Counted from the stretch's first letter, positions 52,952 through 62,734 are shown. The stretch: DNA of 64,000 bases from JBFMHP01 sp964557295 (GCA_964557295.1 CAZKZP010000014.1:1-64000), one strand, 5' to 3'. Notes: generated by a model not told the origin, from the letters alone. A program made the numbers and translations.

Positions 52952-53968
52952 TTACAGCCCTTGGGTGAACTCGGCCAGCGCGCGCAATTTGGCGGCCGCC
53001 GCGCCCGAGGCGATCACCTCCTGGGCCTTTTCGATGCCCTCGGGCAGGCATGAGGTGATTCCTGCCGCGTAGATCGCCGCACCCGCGTTCAGCACCACGA
53101 TGTCGCGCGCCGGGCCGGGCTCGTTATTGAGCGCCGCGCGGATCATCGCCAGGCTCTCCTGCGCGCTGGCCACCGCCAGCGCCTGGATGTCGCCGCGCGG
53201 GATGCCGAAGTGCTCGGGCTCGATGGTATAGCAGCGCACCGCGCCGTCCTTGAGCTCGGCCACCTGGGTGGGCGCGGCGATGCTGATCTCATCCAGCCCG
53301 TCCTCGGCGTGCACCACCAGCACATGCGCGCTGCCGAGCTGCTTCAACACCTCGGCCAGTGGTTCGACCCATTGTTTACTGAACACGCCGAGCACCTGGT
53401 TCGGCGCCCCGGCCGGATTGGTCAGCGGCCCGAGCAGATTGAAGAGGGTGCGCACGCCCATTTCGCGGCGCGGGCCGATGGCGTGCTTCATCGCCCCGTG
53501 GTGCAGCGGCGCGAACATGAAGCCCACGCCGACCTCGTTGATGCAGCGGGCGACCTGCTCCGCCGTGAGATCGAGTTTCACGCCCGCGGCCTCCAGCACA
53601 TCCGCGCTGCCCGAGCTGCTGGAGATGGAGCGATTGCCGTGCTTGGCCACCTTGGCGCCGGCGGCCGCCACCACGAAGGCGCTGGCGGTGGAGACGTTGA
53701 AGGTCTTGGCGCCGTCGCCGCCGGTGCCGCAGGTATCGACCAGGTGCGGGCCGCGCACCTCGACGCGCGTGGCCAGCTCGCGCATCACGCGCGCGGCGGC
53801 GGCGATCTCATCGACCGTCTCACCCTTCATGCGCAGACCGATCAAGAACCCGCCGATCTGAGCCGGGGTCGCCGCGCCGGTCATGATCAGACGCATCACC
53901 TCGGCCATCTCGGCCGAGGTCAGATCGCGCCGTTCTGTGACCGCGCGCAACGCCGCTTGCATATCCAT
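52952..53968 (-). CDS. trpD: anthranilate phosphoribosyltransferase
   Basis: 338 residues. PRPP loop DTCGTGGDGAKTFNVSTA, KHGNRSISSSSGSADVLEA, and RREMGVRTLFNLLGPLTNPA. Second committed step of the tryptophan pathway. Lies 17 bp after trpG. Confidence 0.97.
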   Translation of the reverse strand: MDMQAALRAVTERRDLTSAEMAEVMRLIMTGAATPAQIGGFLIGLRMKGETVDEIAAAARVMRELATRVEVRGPHLVDTCGTGGDGAKTFNVSTASAFVVAAAGAKVAKHGNRSISSSSGSADVLEAAGVKLDLTAEQVARCINEVGVGFMFAPLHHGAMKHAIGPRREMGVRTLFNLLGPLTNPAGAPNQVLGVFSKQWVEPLAEVLKQLGSAHVLVVHAEDGLDEISIAAPTQVAELKDGAVRCYTIEPEHFGIPRGDIQALAVASAQESLAMIRAALNNEPGPARDIVVLNAGAAIYAAGITSCLPEGIEKAQEVIASGAAAAKLRALAEFTQGL

Positions 53969-53985
53969 GGTATCGCCCTCGTGGT

Positions 53986-54582
53986 TCAGGCCCGCCGGCC
54001 CGAGGTCTGGCTGAGAAAGTTGGCGAGCAGCGCATGCCCGTGCTGAGTGAGGATCGACTCGGGATGAAACTGCACGCCCTCGATGTGGTACTGCCGGTGG
54101 CGCACGCCCATGATCTCGTCGAAGCCGCCGTGCTCATCCTGCGTCCAGGCCGTGATCTCCAGGCATTCCGGCAGGCTCGCCCGCTCGATCACCAGCGAGT
54201 GGTAGCGGGTCGCCTCCAGCGGATTGGCCAGCCCTGTGAACACCCCGAGGTCGTGGTGATGGATCAGCGAGGTCTTGCCGTGCATGATGTGCTTGGCGTG
54301 GATCACCTTGCCGCCGAAGGCCTGGCCGATGCTCTGATGCCCGAGGCAGACGCCGAGGATCGGCAGGCGCCCCTTGAAATGGTCGAGCACCGCAAGCGAA
54401 ATGCCCGCCTCGTTGGGCGTGCACGGCCCCGGCGAGATCACGATGCGCTCAGGGGCGAGGCGCTCGATCTCCTCCAGCGTGATCTGGTCGTTGCGGTGCA
54501 CCTGCACCTCGGCGCCCAGCTCGCCCAGATATTGGACGAGGTTGTAGGTGAAGGAGTCGTAATTGTCGATCATCAGCAGCAT
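53986..54582 (-). CDS. trpG: anthranilate synthase glutamine amidotransferase
   Basis: 198 residues of class I GATase with nucleophile Cys in GVCLGHQSIG and His/Glu in VQFHPESILT. Supplies ammonia to TrpE. The trpE gene is separated from it by the 8-kb aminoacyl-carrier cluster. May also serve PabB. Confidence 0.96.
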   Translation of the reverse strand: MLLMIDNYDSFTYNLVQYLGELGAEVQVHRNDQITLEEIERLAPERIVISPGPCTPNEAGISLAVLDHFKGRLPILGVCLGHQSIGQAFGGKVIHAKHIMHGKTSLIHHHDLGVFTGLANPLEATRYHSLVIERASLPECLEITAWTQDEHGGFDEIMGVRHRQYHIEGVQFHPESILTQHGHALLANFLSQTSGRRA

Positions 54583-54684
54583 AAACGCCGCACCTTCCGG
54601 AATTCGGGTAATGGGACCATATCGCGGGACAAAGAAGCGTAATTTAACCCGGAATGCACCGCGGGCGAAACCCCCTTGGCTGCC

Positions 54685-56514
54685 TCACACCCCGGCGCGA
54701 TCGCGGTACCGGTCGCTCAGGTGCTCGACCACCGTGCGCACGAAGGCCTGCCGCGCGCGGCGGATCACGAAGGTGTGATTGGCGTTCTCGATGAAATGGA
54801 TGCGCAGCGCGCCGCTGGCCTGCAGGGCGGTGACCTTCTTCTTCGCCTTCAGCATCAGCAGGTCATGACCGGGGTCGCGGTCGGCGATGACGAAGGTCAG
54901 CTGCCGGCCCGCGGCCGCCAGCCGGTCGAGATCGGCAGCCAAGTCGTGGTGGGTCACGGCGTCGCCGCGCGCGGGTGAACGCGGCGACAACCGCGCGCGC
55001 AGGAGATTCCGCATGGTCGCCACGAAGGTGCCAAGATCGACCTCCCCGCGCAGCACCTTGCGCCACTTCTCCCACTGCCAGAACGAGCGGCGGTATTTCT
55101 TCACCCGCAAGATGTCCTTGGTCATCGCATCTTCGTCGAGGTTCATGCCCGGCCACCAATAAAAGGTGAGCGGGTTGATCATCAGGCATTCCGTGATGGG
55201 TTCCTCGGACAGACTCAAGCAGGCATGAAACGCGCCGTGCGCCCCGGCGCACAGCCCCGCGATGACGAACGCGCCCGCACCCGCTTGCCGCTGCAAGGTG
55301 TGCAGCGCGGCCCGGACATCCTCCGGCACCTGATCTGAATACAGCGTGTTCTCATCCGCCGCACTCTTCGCCAGGCTATCGCCCAGACCTGCGATATCCA
55401 TGCGCAGACAACGGAATCCCGCCTGCGCGAGCGCGCGCGCCAGCAGCACGTAGATGCGGTTGACGCCGACATGGTGCGCGGCGCCGGCATTGATCAGCAC
55501 GATGGCCGTCCGCGCCGCATCACCCGCCGCCACCGGCTCGCTCCAGATGCCGAACAGCCGCTGCCCCTCGCCAAAGCGCAGGGGGCTTTCGCGGATGCCG
55601 GAGGCCGGCGTCGCGGCGGCGAGCAGCGCGTGCCGCGTGAACGCGGGCGTGCGCTGGAGGACACGCGCCGGCGGTCCCGCGAACCGGCGCGACCAGTCGA
55701 CCAGCGCATCCAGTGTGACCTCCGGCACCACCGAGGTATGCGGGCGCGCCATCATCGCGGCGTAGCCGCTCATTACCGATTGTTCGACCGCCAGCCCCTG
55801 CGCCCGCCAGGCCTCGGCGAGCGCCGCCTCATCGGGCAGATCATCGCGCCCCATCAGGAGAATGTGCCGCGCGCGCGGCCGGATCTTTTTGAGATCGATC
55901 GCGCGCAGTGCGGCACAGGTCTCCGCCGACAGGACCTGCCCCGCCGCCTCGATGTCATCGGGCGCCAGCACCGGGGCGCGCAGCCCCTCCTCGATCGACT
56001 GTTCGAGCAGCTTCATCTCGCGCAGATAATTCCGGCCGCTGGCGCAGGCGCCCCAGAGCAACAGCAACTCGACCGGCGTCTCAGCAGCGGCCAGCGCCGC
56101 GAGTGTCGCGCCCATGCGCAGGCCCGCCAGCGCGATCCGCTCACACCCCGAGCTGGCGCGCAACTGAGCGACCGCCTGGGTGATACTCTCGATCCAGGCC
56201 GCCAGCCGTTGCGGATCTTCATCGCACCCGGCGGAATCGCCCGTGCCGTGATAATCGAGGCGCAACGCGGGGATGCCCGCGGCGGCGTAACGATCGGCGA
56301 GGTGGCGCAGCGCACGGTGGGTGATCACGTATTCCGCGCCGAGCGGCGGGCACAACACCACGGCGAGATCGGTGGCCGCGCCGTCGGCCGGCGCGTGATA
56401 CCAGGCGAAGACCGGATCGCCGCGGACGGAAAAATACATCGGCTCGCGCACGAGCGCGCGCGGCGCGGAGATCTCCGCCGCGCGGCACGGATTCGGCTCG
56501 GCCAGCAGCGTCAT
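54685..56514 (-). CDS. tandem alpha/beta hydrolase-fold protein
   Basis: 609 residues made of two hydrolase-like halves (about 25-290 and 310-605). The first half has LVLCPPLGAEYVITHR, RLDYHGTGDS and a nucleophile elbow AGLRMGA (131-135) in which Arg replaces Ser. The second half has LMIDIAGLGDS-type RMDIAGLGDS, elbow AGLCAGA with Cys, and a possible His in ENANHTF. Similar elbows occur in exosortase-associated hydrolases. A Cys nucleophile would suit acyl transfer from a carrier protein, but this is inference. Start overlaps the GH2 stop (ATGA). Confidence 0.75.
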   Translation of the reverse strand: MTLLAEPNPCRAAEISAPRALVREPMYFSVRGDPVFAWYHAPADGAATDLAVVLCPPLGAEYVITHRALRHLADRYAAAGIPALRLDYHGTGDSAGCDEDPQRLAAWIESITQAVAQLRASSGCERIALAGLRMGATLAALAAAETPVELLLLWGACASGRNYLREMKLLEQSIEEGLRAPVLAPDDIEAAGQVLSAETCAALRAIDLKKIRPRARHILLMGRDDLPDEAALAEAWRAQGLAVEQSVMSGYAAMMARPHTSVVPEVTLDALVDWSRRFAGPPARVLQRTPAFTRHALLAAATPASGIRESPLRFGEGQRLFGIWSEPVAAGDAARTAIVLINAGAAHHVGVNRIYVLLARALAQAGFRCLRMDIAGLGDSLAKSAADENTLYSDQVPEDVRAALHTLQRQAGAGAFVIAGLCAGAHGAFHACLSLSEEPITECLMINPLTFYWWPGMNLDEDAMTKDILRVKKYRRSFWQWEKWRKVLRGEVDLGTFVATMRNLLRARLSPRSPARGDAVTHHDLAADLDRLAAAGRQLTFVIADRDPGHDLLMLKAKKKVTALQASGALRIHFIENANHTFVIRRARQAFVRTVVEHLSDRYRDRAGV

Positions 56515-59009
56515 TCCGCCCCCGCGAATTTCACCGGCTCGCGCAGATTGAGCGCCTCGACATAGCCCTTGAACGCGCGCGCCTCCGCGCCGAAGCGCCG
56601 GAACGTCACGATTTTTTCGCGCCCCGGCGCGAGGTGGAAATAATCGTCATCCGGCAGGAACCCCTGGATGTCGAAGCGCACCGCCTGGAGAAAGGCCTCC
56701 GTAATCAGGCGCAGCCGATAAGCGCCGGCCACGCGTGTCACCTCGACGCGCAGCGGCGCTCCGGCAATAGGCGCCGGCAGCCGCGCCTGCGGGAAGAAAA
56801 AGGCCTCGCCGAGCACGCTGCCGTCCTGACTCAGCCAGGCAGCGGTGACCACATCATGCTTCGGCGGTCCGAAGCGATAGCTGTAGTTGGCATCATAAAA
56901 GCCCTGCAACACCTCGTCGGCGACCAGGGTGCGCACTTCACCGGGCTCGACCCGGCACGGCTGCGCACCCTGCGCGACGACGACCGCGCCGCCGCTCACC
57001 ATCTTCAACTCCAACCGCCCGTCGATGGCCGCGCCGGTGTCGTTGACCAGGTGCGCATGCAGGCTGTTGACCGACTCGTCGGTGAAGAACACGGCCTGCC
57101 GCGCCCAGGCCCGGCGCAAGTAGTAGTAACAGGCCTTGGGCCGCCCGGTGCTGTCGATGATCCCCCAGCCCGCGCCCGGCCAGAGATCCTGGTAGAACCA
57201 CACCAGCCCGCCGCGGCAATTGCGACTGCGGCTGCGCCATTCGGCGAACACTTGCAGCATCACCTCGCCGGTGACCACGCGGCTCAGTTCGAGATAACGC
57301 GGCATGTCGAAACAACGCAGCGCGACCGGGTCGGCGCCGTAGACACGCTGCACATAGTGATCGCGCACATCCTCGAAATCCCAGGCCGAGCCGTGATCGC
57401 GCGGCACGCGGCTTTTCCATTTCGGTTCGTGCGCCACCGCGTTTCGGCCGTTCATCAGCAGGTCGACCGTCTCCGGCTCCGGTACGTTCGAGAAGCCGAG
57501 ACATTCGGAGGCAAAGCGCACCTGCGCGCGGCGCACGTCCTCGATCGGGCGCAGGTAGGCGCCGACGCCGTAATAATGCCCGACGCCCTGATCGACATGA
57601 AACGGCTGCACGCCGCCGCTCGGGCTCGATGGCACATAGGGGATCTCGGGATGATGCGCGCGGCAGAGCGCGGGGATGATCTCGGCGAACAGGGCGTTGC
57701 GCCAAAGCGCGCGCGGCATGCCGAGCATCGCCGCCTGCTGCTCCACCTCGCTGCCGCCGCAATACACCGCGATGCAGGGATGGGACTGCCAGCAGCGCAG
57801 TTGCTGGGTGATCTCGTCGGTGACCGTGGCGCGAAACGCGGCGTCCTCGGCGGGATAATCCATGTTGGCGAACATGAAGTCCTGCCAGACCAGGATGCCG
57901 AGTTCATCGCACACGGCGTAGAAGCGCTCGCGTTCGTAGATCAGGGTGCCGCTCAGGCGCAGCATGTTCGCGCCGGCATCGCGCGCCAGGCGCAGGGCGT
58001 GTTCGAGCGAGGCGTCATCACCGGCCAGCGCGACCACATCATTGACCGTCCACACCGCGCCACGGCAGAACACCGGCCGTTCATTGACGACCAGACCGAA
58101 GCCGCCGTCACTCGACTCGGCGCGGAGGTTGCGGAAACCGATGCGGCCGCAATCGATGGTCTGTCGCTGTCCGCCCTGCACAATCTCGATGTGGCACGCG
58201 TGCAAGATCGGATCACCGTGGGTATGCGGCCACCAGAGCGGCGGATCTTCGATCTCGATGCGCCCCTGCAAATGGGTGCCAGCGGCATCGCGGGCAAGCG
58301 TCAACTCCACTTGCCGGCCGGCCGCGTGCAACACCGCAGTGCAATCCCCGGCGGGCGCAGAGGCGAGCCGCGCGCTGCATTCCACGATGCCGCGCCCGCC
58401 CTCCAACCGGGGATGCAGCGCGATCTCGGTCAGGATTGGCGGCGTGTACAGACTGATCGCGCGCCAGGGACCCACCGGTGCCACCGGCGGCGACCAGCCC
58501 GGCATGCGCCCGAGCAGCGTGGTGCGCCACCAGCGCAATTGCTGATGGCTGACCAGGTGGGTCTTCCAGCGCGGGCGCGGGCGTTTTTCTTCCAGCGCCT
58601 GGTTCAAGGCGCGGAAGCAGATCACCAGTTCGTTGTCATCGGTCAGCCAGTCGCCCACCGCGATCTCGTGGCGCAGGAACATGTTCTGCGAACGCAAGAT
58701 GGACCGGCCGTTCAGCCAGACCTCCGCCACGGTCGCCAGTCCGTCGAACGATAAGAAGATGCGCTGCGTCCGATCCTGCGAATCGTGCGCGAACCGGCAG
58801 CGGTACCACCAGTCGTGCGCGTCGAAATCCATCGGCCGATCGAAACTCCAGCGCCCCGCCGCCTGCAAAGACTGCGCGGCGGTGCCGGGTACGATCGCGT
58901 CGAGCCAGGCGTCCGAGGGCGCGGGCAACTCCGCGGGGCCGAGGAACTCCTGCGGCGCGGTTTGCAGCAGCGCCCAGCCGTGAGTCAATGCAAGGGAAAT
59001 ATGTGCCAT
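56511..59009 (-). CDS. glycoside hydrolase family 2, beta-mannosidase-like
   Basis: 832 residues. An N-terminal jelly roll (VWLNGRSILRSQNMFLRHEI), Ig-like domains and a TIM barrel. Candidate acid/base is Glu421 in YCGGSEVEQQ and nucleophile is Glu502 in FASECLGFSNVPE, matching the paired Glu of GH2 beta-mannosidases. No signal peptide, so it acts in the cytoplasm. It might remove or add a sugar on a pathway intermediate. It lies 16 bp after the DUF1839 gene, in one operon with the carrier-protein genes. Confidence 0.85.
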   Translation of the reverse strand: MAHISLALTHGWALLQTAPQEFLGPAELPAPSDAWLDAIVPGTAAQSLQAAGRWSFDRPMDFDAHDWWYRCRFAHDSQDRTQRIFLSFDGLATVAEVWLNGRSILRSQNMFLRHEIAVGDWLTDDNELVICFRALNQALEEKRPRPRWKTHLVSHQQLRWWRTTLLGRMPGWSPPVAPVGPWRAISLYTPPILTEIALHPRLEGGRGIVECSARLASAPAGDCTAVLHAAGRQVELTLARDAAGTHLQGRIEIEDPPLWWPHTHGDPILHACHIEIVQGGQRQTIDCGRIGFRNLRAESSDGGFGLVVNERPVFCRGAVWTVNDVVALAGDDASLEHALRLARDAGANMLRLSGTLIYERERFYAVCDELGILVWQDFMFANMDYPAEDAAFRATVTDEITQQLRCWQSHPCIAVYCGGSEVEQQAAMLGMPRALWRNALFAEIIPALCRAHHPEIPYVPSSPSGGVQPFHVDQGVGHYYGVGAYLRPIEDVRRAQVRFASECLGFSNVPEPETVDLLMNGRNAVAHEPKWKSRVPRDHGSAWDFEDVRDHYVQRVYGADPVALRCFDMPRYLELSRVVTGEVMLQVFAEWRSRSRNCRGGLVWFYQDLWPGAGWGIIDSTGRPKACYYYLRRAWARQAVFFTDESVNSLHAHLVNDTGAAIDGRLELKMVSGGAVVVAQGAQPCRVEPGEVRTLVADEVLQGFYDANYSYRFGPPKHDVVTAAWLSQDGSVLGEAFFFPQARLPAPIAGAPLRVEVTRVAGAYRLRLITEAFLQAVRFDIQGFLPDDDYFHLAPGREKIVTFRRFGAEARAFKGYVEALNLREPVKFAGAE

Positions 59010-59025
59010 GGCACGACCGCCCGTC

Positions 59026-60008
59026 TCAACAATACTGCCGTTTCAGTTGCGCCATCGCGCCTTCCCAGTGCTGCCCCATCGCCTCGACCGGCGCCAGATC
59101 CAGCGGCTTCTTCCGATTCATCGCACGCGCGAGTTGAAACTGAAAGGTCTTGGCGGCGTTGGCGATCTCGAGAAACGCCGCCGCGGGGGCCGCCAGATTT
59201 TCCTGCCCCTGTTGTTGCAGCCATTGCAGATAGGTCGCGCACAATTCAAAACACGAGCCGAGCTGGCGCAGGCTGGCGAAGGAATATTGGTGAAAGGTCT
59301 CGATCGGTTCCTGCATTAGCCAGTCGAGGTCGCGCTGCAGGCGCTGGCGGAAGGCGATGAAGGGATTTTGCTTGGGCAGTTGTTGCAAGTGCCTCGTGAG
59401 CAGGCGCAGGGATGCGGTCAGCAACTCCGCTCCTTCCAGCTTGTCGTGCGCGCGGAATTTGACGAACTCGACATACGGCGGCAGCACGTGCGCATCCGGC
59501 AGGCCATCGAGATGGAAGATGCGNNNNNNNNNNTGAAATCCGCGCCGTTCAGCGCGAAATAGCCTTGGTTGTGAAAATAGCCCAGTCTGCCCTCGCGCAT
59601 GTCGATGGCGTTGACGGCGACCGTCGTCTTCACATGCCCCAGCTGATACGCCGTGCCGGCGGTATCGGGCAGGTAAAACGAATCGAGTTCGACCAGCACC
59701 GGCCGGCCCTGTTCGACTTGTTCGCACACATGATCGGTCAACGAACGCCAGATGTTGAGCTCCTGCACATCCGCGCCGTACAGCGCATCGAGATCCGCCA
59801 GCGGGAATTTGTAGAAGGTCCACTGGTCGCCCTCGAAATCGATGCCCAGCGCGAACGGCAGCGCCGCCATCGGCTCGAAGCCGTGGGCGTGCAGCAGCTC
59901 GATCCACAGATCCACATAACAATTGGTCTCGGCCCAGATGCGGTTCTCGCCGTGGATCGCATGGCGCCGATACGTGTGCGGATCGAGCGCGAGGATCTGC
60001 CGCTTCAT
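59026..60008 (-). CDS. DUF1839 family protein (interrupted by an assembly gap)
   Basis: About 324 residues from the ATG at 60008 (MKRQILALDPHTYRRH), overlapping the ligase stop by ATGA. N-part has NRIWAETNCYVDLW and WTFYKFPLADLDALYGADVQEL; the C-part is helical. The ten N at 59524-59533 break the frame. I recall DUF1839 genes next to amino acid:[carrier protein] ligases, which supports a shared pathway, perhaps as the enzyme that takes the aminoacyl group from the carrier. No catalytic motif recognised. Confidence 0.8.
59524..59533. other. assembly gap (10 N) inside the DUF1839 gene
   Basis: Ten N between the YFALNGADF-coding side and the RIFHLDGLPDAH-coding side. The two sides read in different frames, so the true length differs from ten. 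Confidence 0.95.
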
Positions 60009-60931
60009 AGCGCCAGCACCTGCTTGACCTCGGCCGGCCACTGCGCCGGGACAAATCCGTGGGTCTTGAGCAGCGCCAGGGTGATGCGCTCCAGCCCGAA
60101 GCCGACGCACGCGGTGTGCGCGCATTCGCCCGAGGCCAAGTGGATGCCGAAGGTGTGGGCGAAGTGGTCGCGATGATAATTGGCGGAGAACACCGCCGTC
60201 GGCTTGGCGGGATTGGCCACCGGCACGACCAGCTCGTACTTCATGGCCTGTTCGCGCTGGGAGACGGCCATCACCTTGCCGCCGCGGCCAAAGAACGGAT
60301 CATTGGCCACGACGCGTTCGACGTTCAGCCCGAGCGCGCGCAGCATCTCCTGCCCGCGATCCAGCCAATAATCGCGATGGTTCAGCGCCTGCTCCGGTGT
60401 GCCGAGCCGCACGTATTCACGCATGCGGAAACTCTGCATGCGGGCGGGATCTTGCGAGGGTTCGTGGCGAAACACGTAGGAGGTCAGATCCACGATGCGG
60501 CCCTGCGCGGGCAAGGTGCCCTGGGCGGTGGGATACAGCGCGTAGCACGCCGCCGGGGCCAGCACGACCTCGGTCGCATTGAGATCACCGCTCCACTCCT
60601 CGCCCTGCTCGCGTTTTTGCAGCAGCGCAAGATGCGCCTTGTCATTGCCCATGAAGCTGTGCACCGAACCCATGAGATCGGGAAAATTCGCGATGTGATC
60701 GGTGCAGAGATAATGCGCGCGCGACATCACCGGGGGAAACCGCACCACCTCGGGGTTCTGATGCGCCCCCATGCGCGTGATGTAGTCCTCCAGGCGCGCG
60801 ACGATGTGCTCGAACACGCCGCTGCGCCCGTACACCCCCGCCACCCCGGAGGGGATCAGCAGGCCGGCGGCGACCAGCTCGCGTTGAAAGGTTTGATAGG
60901 CATTATCCGTCGCAGTATCTGAGATGCACAT
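60005..60931 (-). CDS. amino acid--[carrier protein] ligase (class II aaRS-like)
   Basis: 308 residues. A stand-alone class II synthetase core related to atypical seryl-tRNA synthetases. Motif 2-like segment is FRHEPSQDPARMQSFRMREYVRLG and motif 3 is CVGFGLERITLALL. The zinc-ligand residues expected of this family appear as Cys in APAACYALYP, Glu in RHEPS and Cys in HTACVGFG. No tRNA-binding domain. Family members activate Gly or Ala and load it on the phosphopantetheine of a small carrier protein. The carrier is encoded 1.5 kb upstream. Four bases from the dehydrogenase stop. Confidence 0.9.
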   Translation of the reverse strand: MCISDTATDNAYQTFQRELVAAGLLIPSGVAGVYGRSGVFEHIVARLEDYITRMGAHQNPEVVRFPPVMSRAHYLCTDHIANFPDLMGSVHSFMGNDKAHLALLQKREQGEEWSGDLNATEVVLAPAACYALYPTAQGTLPAQGRIVDLTSYVFRHEPSQDPARMQSFRMREYVRLGTPEQALNHRDYWLDRGQEMLRALGLNVERVVANDPFFGRGGKVMAVSQREQAMKYELVVPVANPAKPTAVFSANYHRDHFAHTFGIHLASGECAHTACVGFGLERITLALLKTHGFVPAQWPAEVKQVLAL

Positions 60932-60934
60932 GGC

Positions 60935-62125
60935 TCAAGCCTCCCGGTGGATAGTCAGCAGCGTCGCGTTGTGGCCGCGGATGCGGTCGTTGTTCACCAT
61001 CAGCGCCGCGCCGTAGGCATCGCGCAGATGCCGGCACAGGCTGTATTGCGAGTCGTTGCGGTAGCCGGCGATGCCGCAGATCATCATGGCGCGGCCGACG
61101 ATCTCCACCATGCGCTCGGAGCAGGACAATTTGAGATTGTTGATGCGGATCGAGAAGCCGAGATTGTTGAACATCTCGGGCTGGGGCGAGAGCAGCATCT
61201 CCTGATACATGCCCACGCAGCCCTGCATATTGTTGCGCAGCTCCTGCAACACGGAGTCGACCTCGGCCAGGCGCAGCGCCGCGACTTGCGTGCCGGAAGG
61301 ATTCTTGCGCGCCGCCGCGCGCACGAAGGCCCGCGCGCGATTGACCGCGTCGATGGCGATGCCCACCCACAGCGAACCCCACAGGATGTGCGCGCACGGA
61401 TGCATGGTGCGCGCGAGGATGACATCGAACGGCTCCGGCTGAATCTGCTGCGCCGCGCCGCTGGAGGTCACGTTGTAACCGTCGCTGCACGTGCCGCGGA
61501 ATCCCATCGTATCCCAGCCGCCGGTGTGTTCGAGTTGATACTCGCCCTTGAGCGCCAGCACCTGCACCTGATCGCTGGCCGGGGAATCGGCATTGCGGCG
61601 GCAGGTGATCATCAGGTCATCGGCCGCCTCGCCATAGGAGATCACCGGCGCCTGCTTGTTGAGCGTGAAGCGATCACCGCTGACCTGCACCGCGCAGATG
61701 CTCGAACGCAGATCGCCGCCGGTGCCGATCTCGGTGGTGGCCGAGGCGATCAGGCGTTGCTCCTTGGCGACACGGCGCAGATAGTTCTGGAAGTATTCGG
61801 AAGAGGCGCAGTGATGGACGATGCACGCCACGATCACCTGATGCATGGCGAATACCATCGCGGCATTGCCGCAGTATTGGCCGAGCGTCTCGCAGATCCG
61901 CGCCAGTTGCGCGAGGCTCAACCCCATGCCGCCATATTCGGCGGGCACATAGGCGCTGAGTAGCTTGGCCTCCTTCAGCGCGGCAATCGCCTCTGCCGGA
62001 AAACGCGCCTCGGCATCCACGGATGCCGCCGCGGGGGCGAGCGTGGTGCGGCCGATGTCATGAACCTGTAGAAGCAGCTGTTCGTAGTCTTTGGACTCGA
62101 TGCCGCGGGTACCGATCACTTGCAT
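60935..62125 (-). CDS. acyl-CoA dehydrogenase-like flavoprotein
   Basis: 396 residues with the ACAD N-domain (MGLSLAQLARICETLGQYCGNAAMVFAMH), a central beta domain (SATTEIGTGGDLRSSICAV, GWDTMGFRGTCSDGY) and a C-terminal helical domain. FAD-dependent. In this operon the substrate is probably an aminoacyl or acyl thioester on the carrier protein, as in prolyl-carrier oxidases, rather than a fatty acyl-CoA. This is inferred from context. Confidence 0.87.
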   Translation of the reverse strand: MQVIGTRGIESKDYEQLLLQVHDIGRTTLAPAAASVDAEARFPAEAIAALKEAKLLSAYVPAEYGGMGLSLAQLARICETLGQYCGNAAMVFAMHQVIVACIVHHCASSEYFQNYLRRVAKEQRLIASATTEIGTGGDLRSSICAVQVSGDRFTLNKQAPVISYGEAADDLMITCRRNADSPASDQVQVLALKGEYQLEHTGGWDTMGFRGTCSDGYNVTSSGAAQQIQPEPFDVILARTMHPCAHILWGSLWVGIAIDAVNRARAFVRAAARKNPSGTQVAALRLAEVDSVLQELRNNMQGCVGMYQEMLLSPQPEMFNNLGFSIRINNLKLSCSERMVEIVGRAMMICGIAGYRNDSQYSLCRHLRDAYGAALMVNNDRIRGHNATLLTIHREA

Positions 62126-62405
62126 ATGCCATCCTCACATATCGACTCAGCACACCATCTTCATCGAATGCCATACGCAGGGCGTCATCCCGCCGCCCGC
62201 CCGGAACGGGCTGACTGCGTGACCTTGATGAAAACGGTTGCTGCTAGCACAAAAAAATGAATCACCATTGCCGGTTCCATGTATCCGAGGCGATAGCGCC
62301 CCGGCCGTCAACGTTGACTCATCAAATGGTTAAGAAAAATTTAAAGCTCGTTCAGTATAACCGCACAGCGCGGCTTGACCACTACAAAAATGTTACAAAT
62401 TGTTG
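62126..62405. other. 280-bp intergenic region with a 12-bp palindrome
   Basis: Lies between the carrier-protein stop and the dehydrogenase start. AT-rich compared with its flanks. Contains the perfect palindrome GTCAACGTTGAC (62307-62318), a minus-strand TATACT -10-like box (complement of about 62354-62359), and a small hairpin CCGCGCTGTGCGG. A promoter for the dehydrogenase-to-hydrolase set is likely; no gene seen. Confidence 0.5.
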
Positions 62406-62645
62406 CTACGCCGCCAACTCTTCCACCACCTCGGCGATGGCCGCGATGCTTTCGAAGGTCTTGCGGCTGAGCCGGTTATCGGGGATCTCGATATTGAATT
62501 GATCTTCGAGGGCCAGCATCAGACTCACGGTCGACAGCGAGGTCAGTCCCGCGTTGTAAAGATCCGCATCATCGGCAAGCTCACTGACCGGCACGGACAG
62601 CCGACCATGTTGCGCGATGATCTCGCGCACTTTTTCGACGTACAT
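62406..62645 (-). CDS. acyl/aminoacyl carrier protein
   Basis: 79 residues from the ATG at 62645 (MYVEKVREIIAQHG). Four-helix carrier fold; the phosphopantetheine Ser is Ser36 in NAGLTSLSTVSL, the variant DxGLTSL form instead of the DSL of fatty-acid ACP. Likely partner of the amino acid ligase. Lies 89 bp after the trpE stop, same strand. Confidence 0.88.
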   Translation of the reverse strand: MYVEKVREIIAQHGRLSVPVSELADDADLYNAGLTSLSTVSLMLALEDQFNIEIPDNRLSRKTFESIAAIAEVVEELAA

Positions 62646-62734
62646 TAACCACTCCTGATATTCCAAAAAAGATAAGCACACATTCAAAATAAGACAGATG
62701 ACCGACTCAGTTCAAGAGCGCGGCGGCGTGAATT

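Noticed and set aside
56634..58754. 706-codon plus-strand open frame
   Set aside because: Antisense shadow of the GH2 gene caused by high GC codon use. No recognisable domain, while the minus strand has a complete enzyme with catalytic residues.
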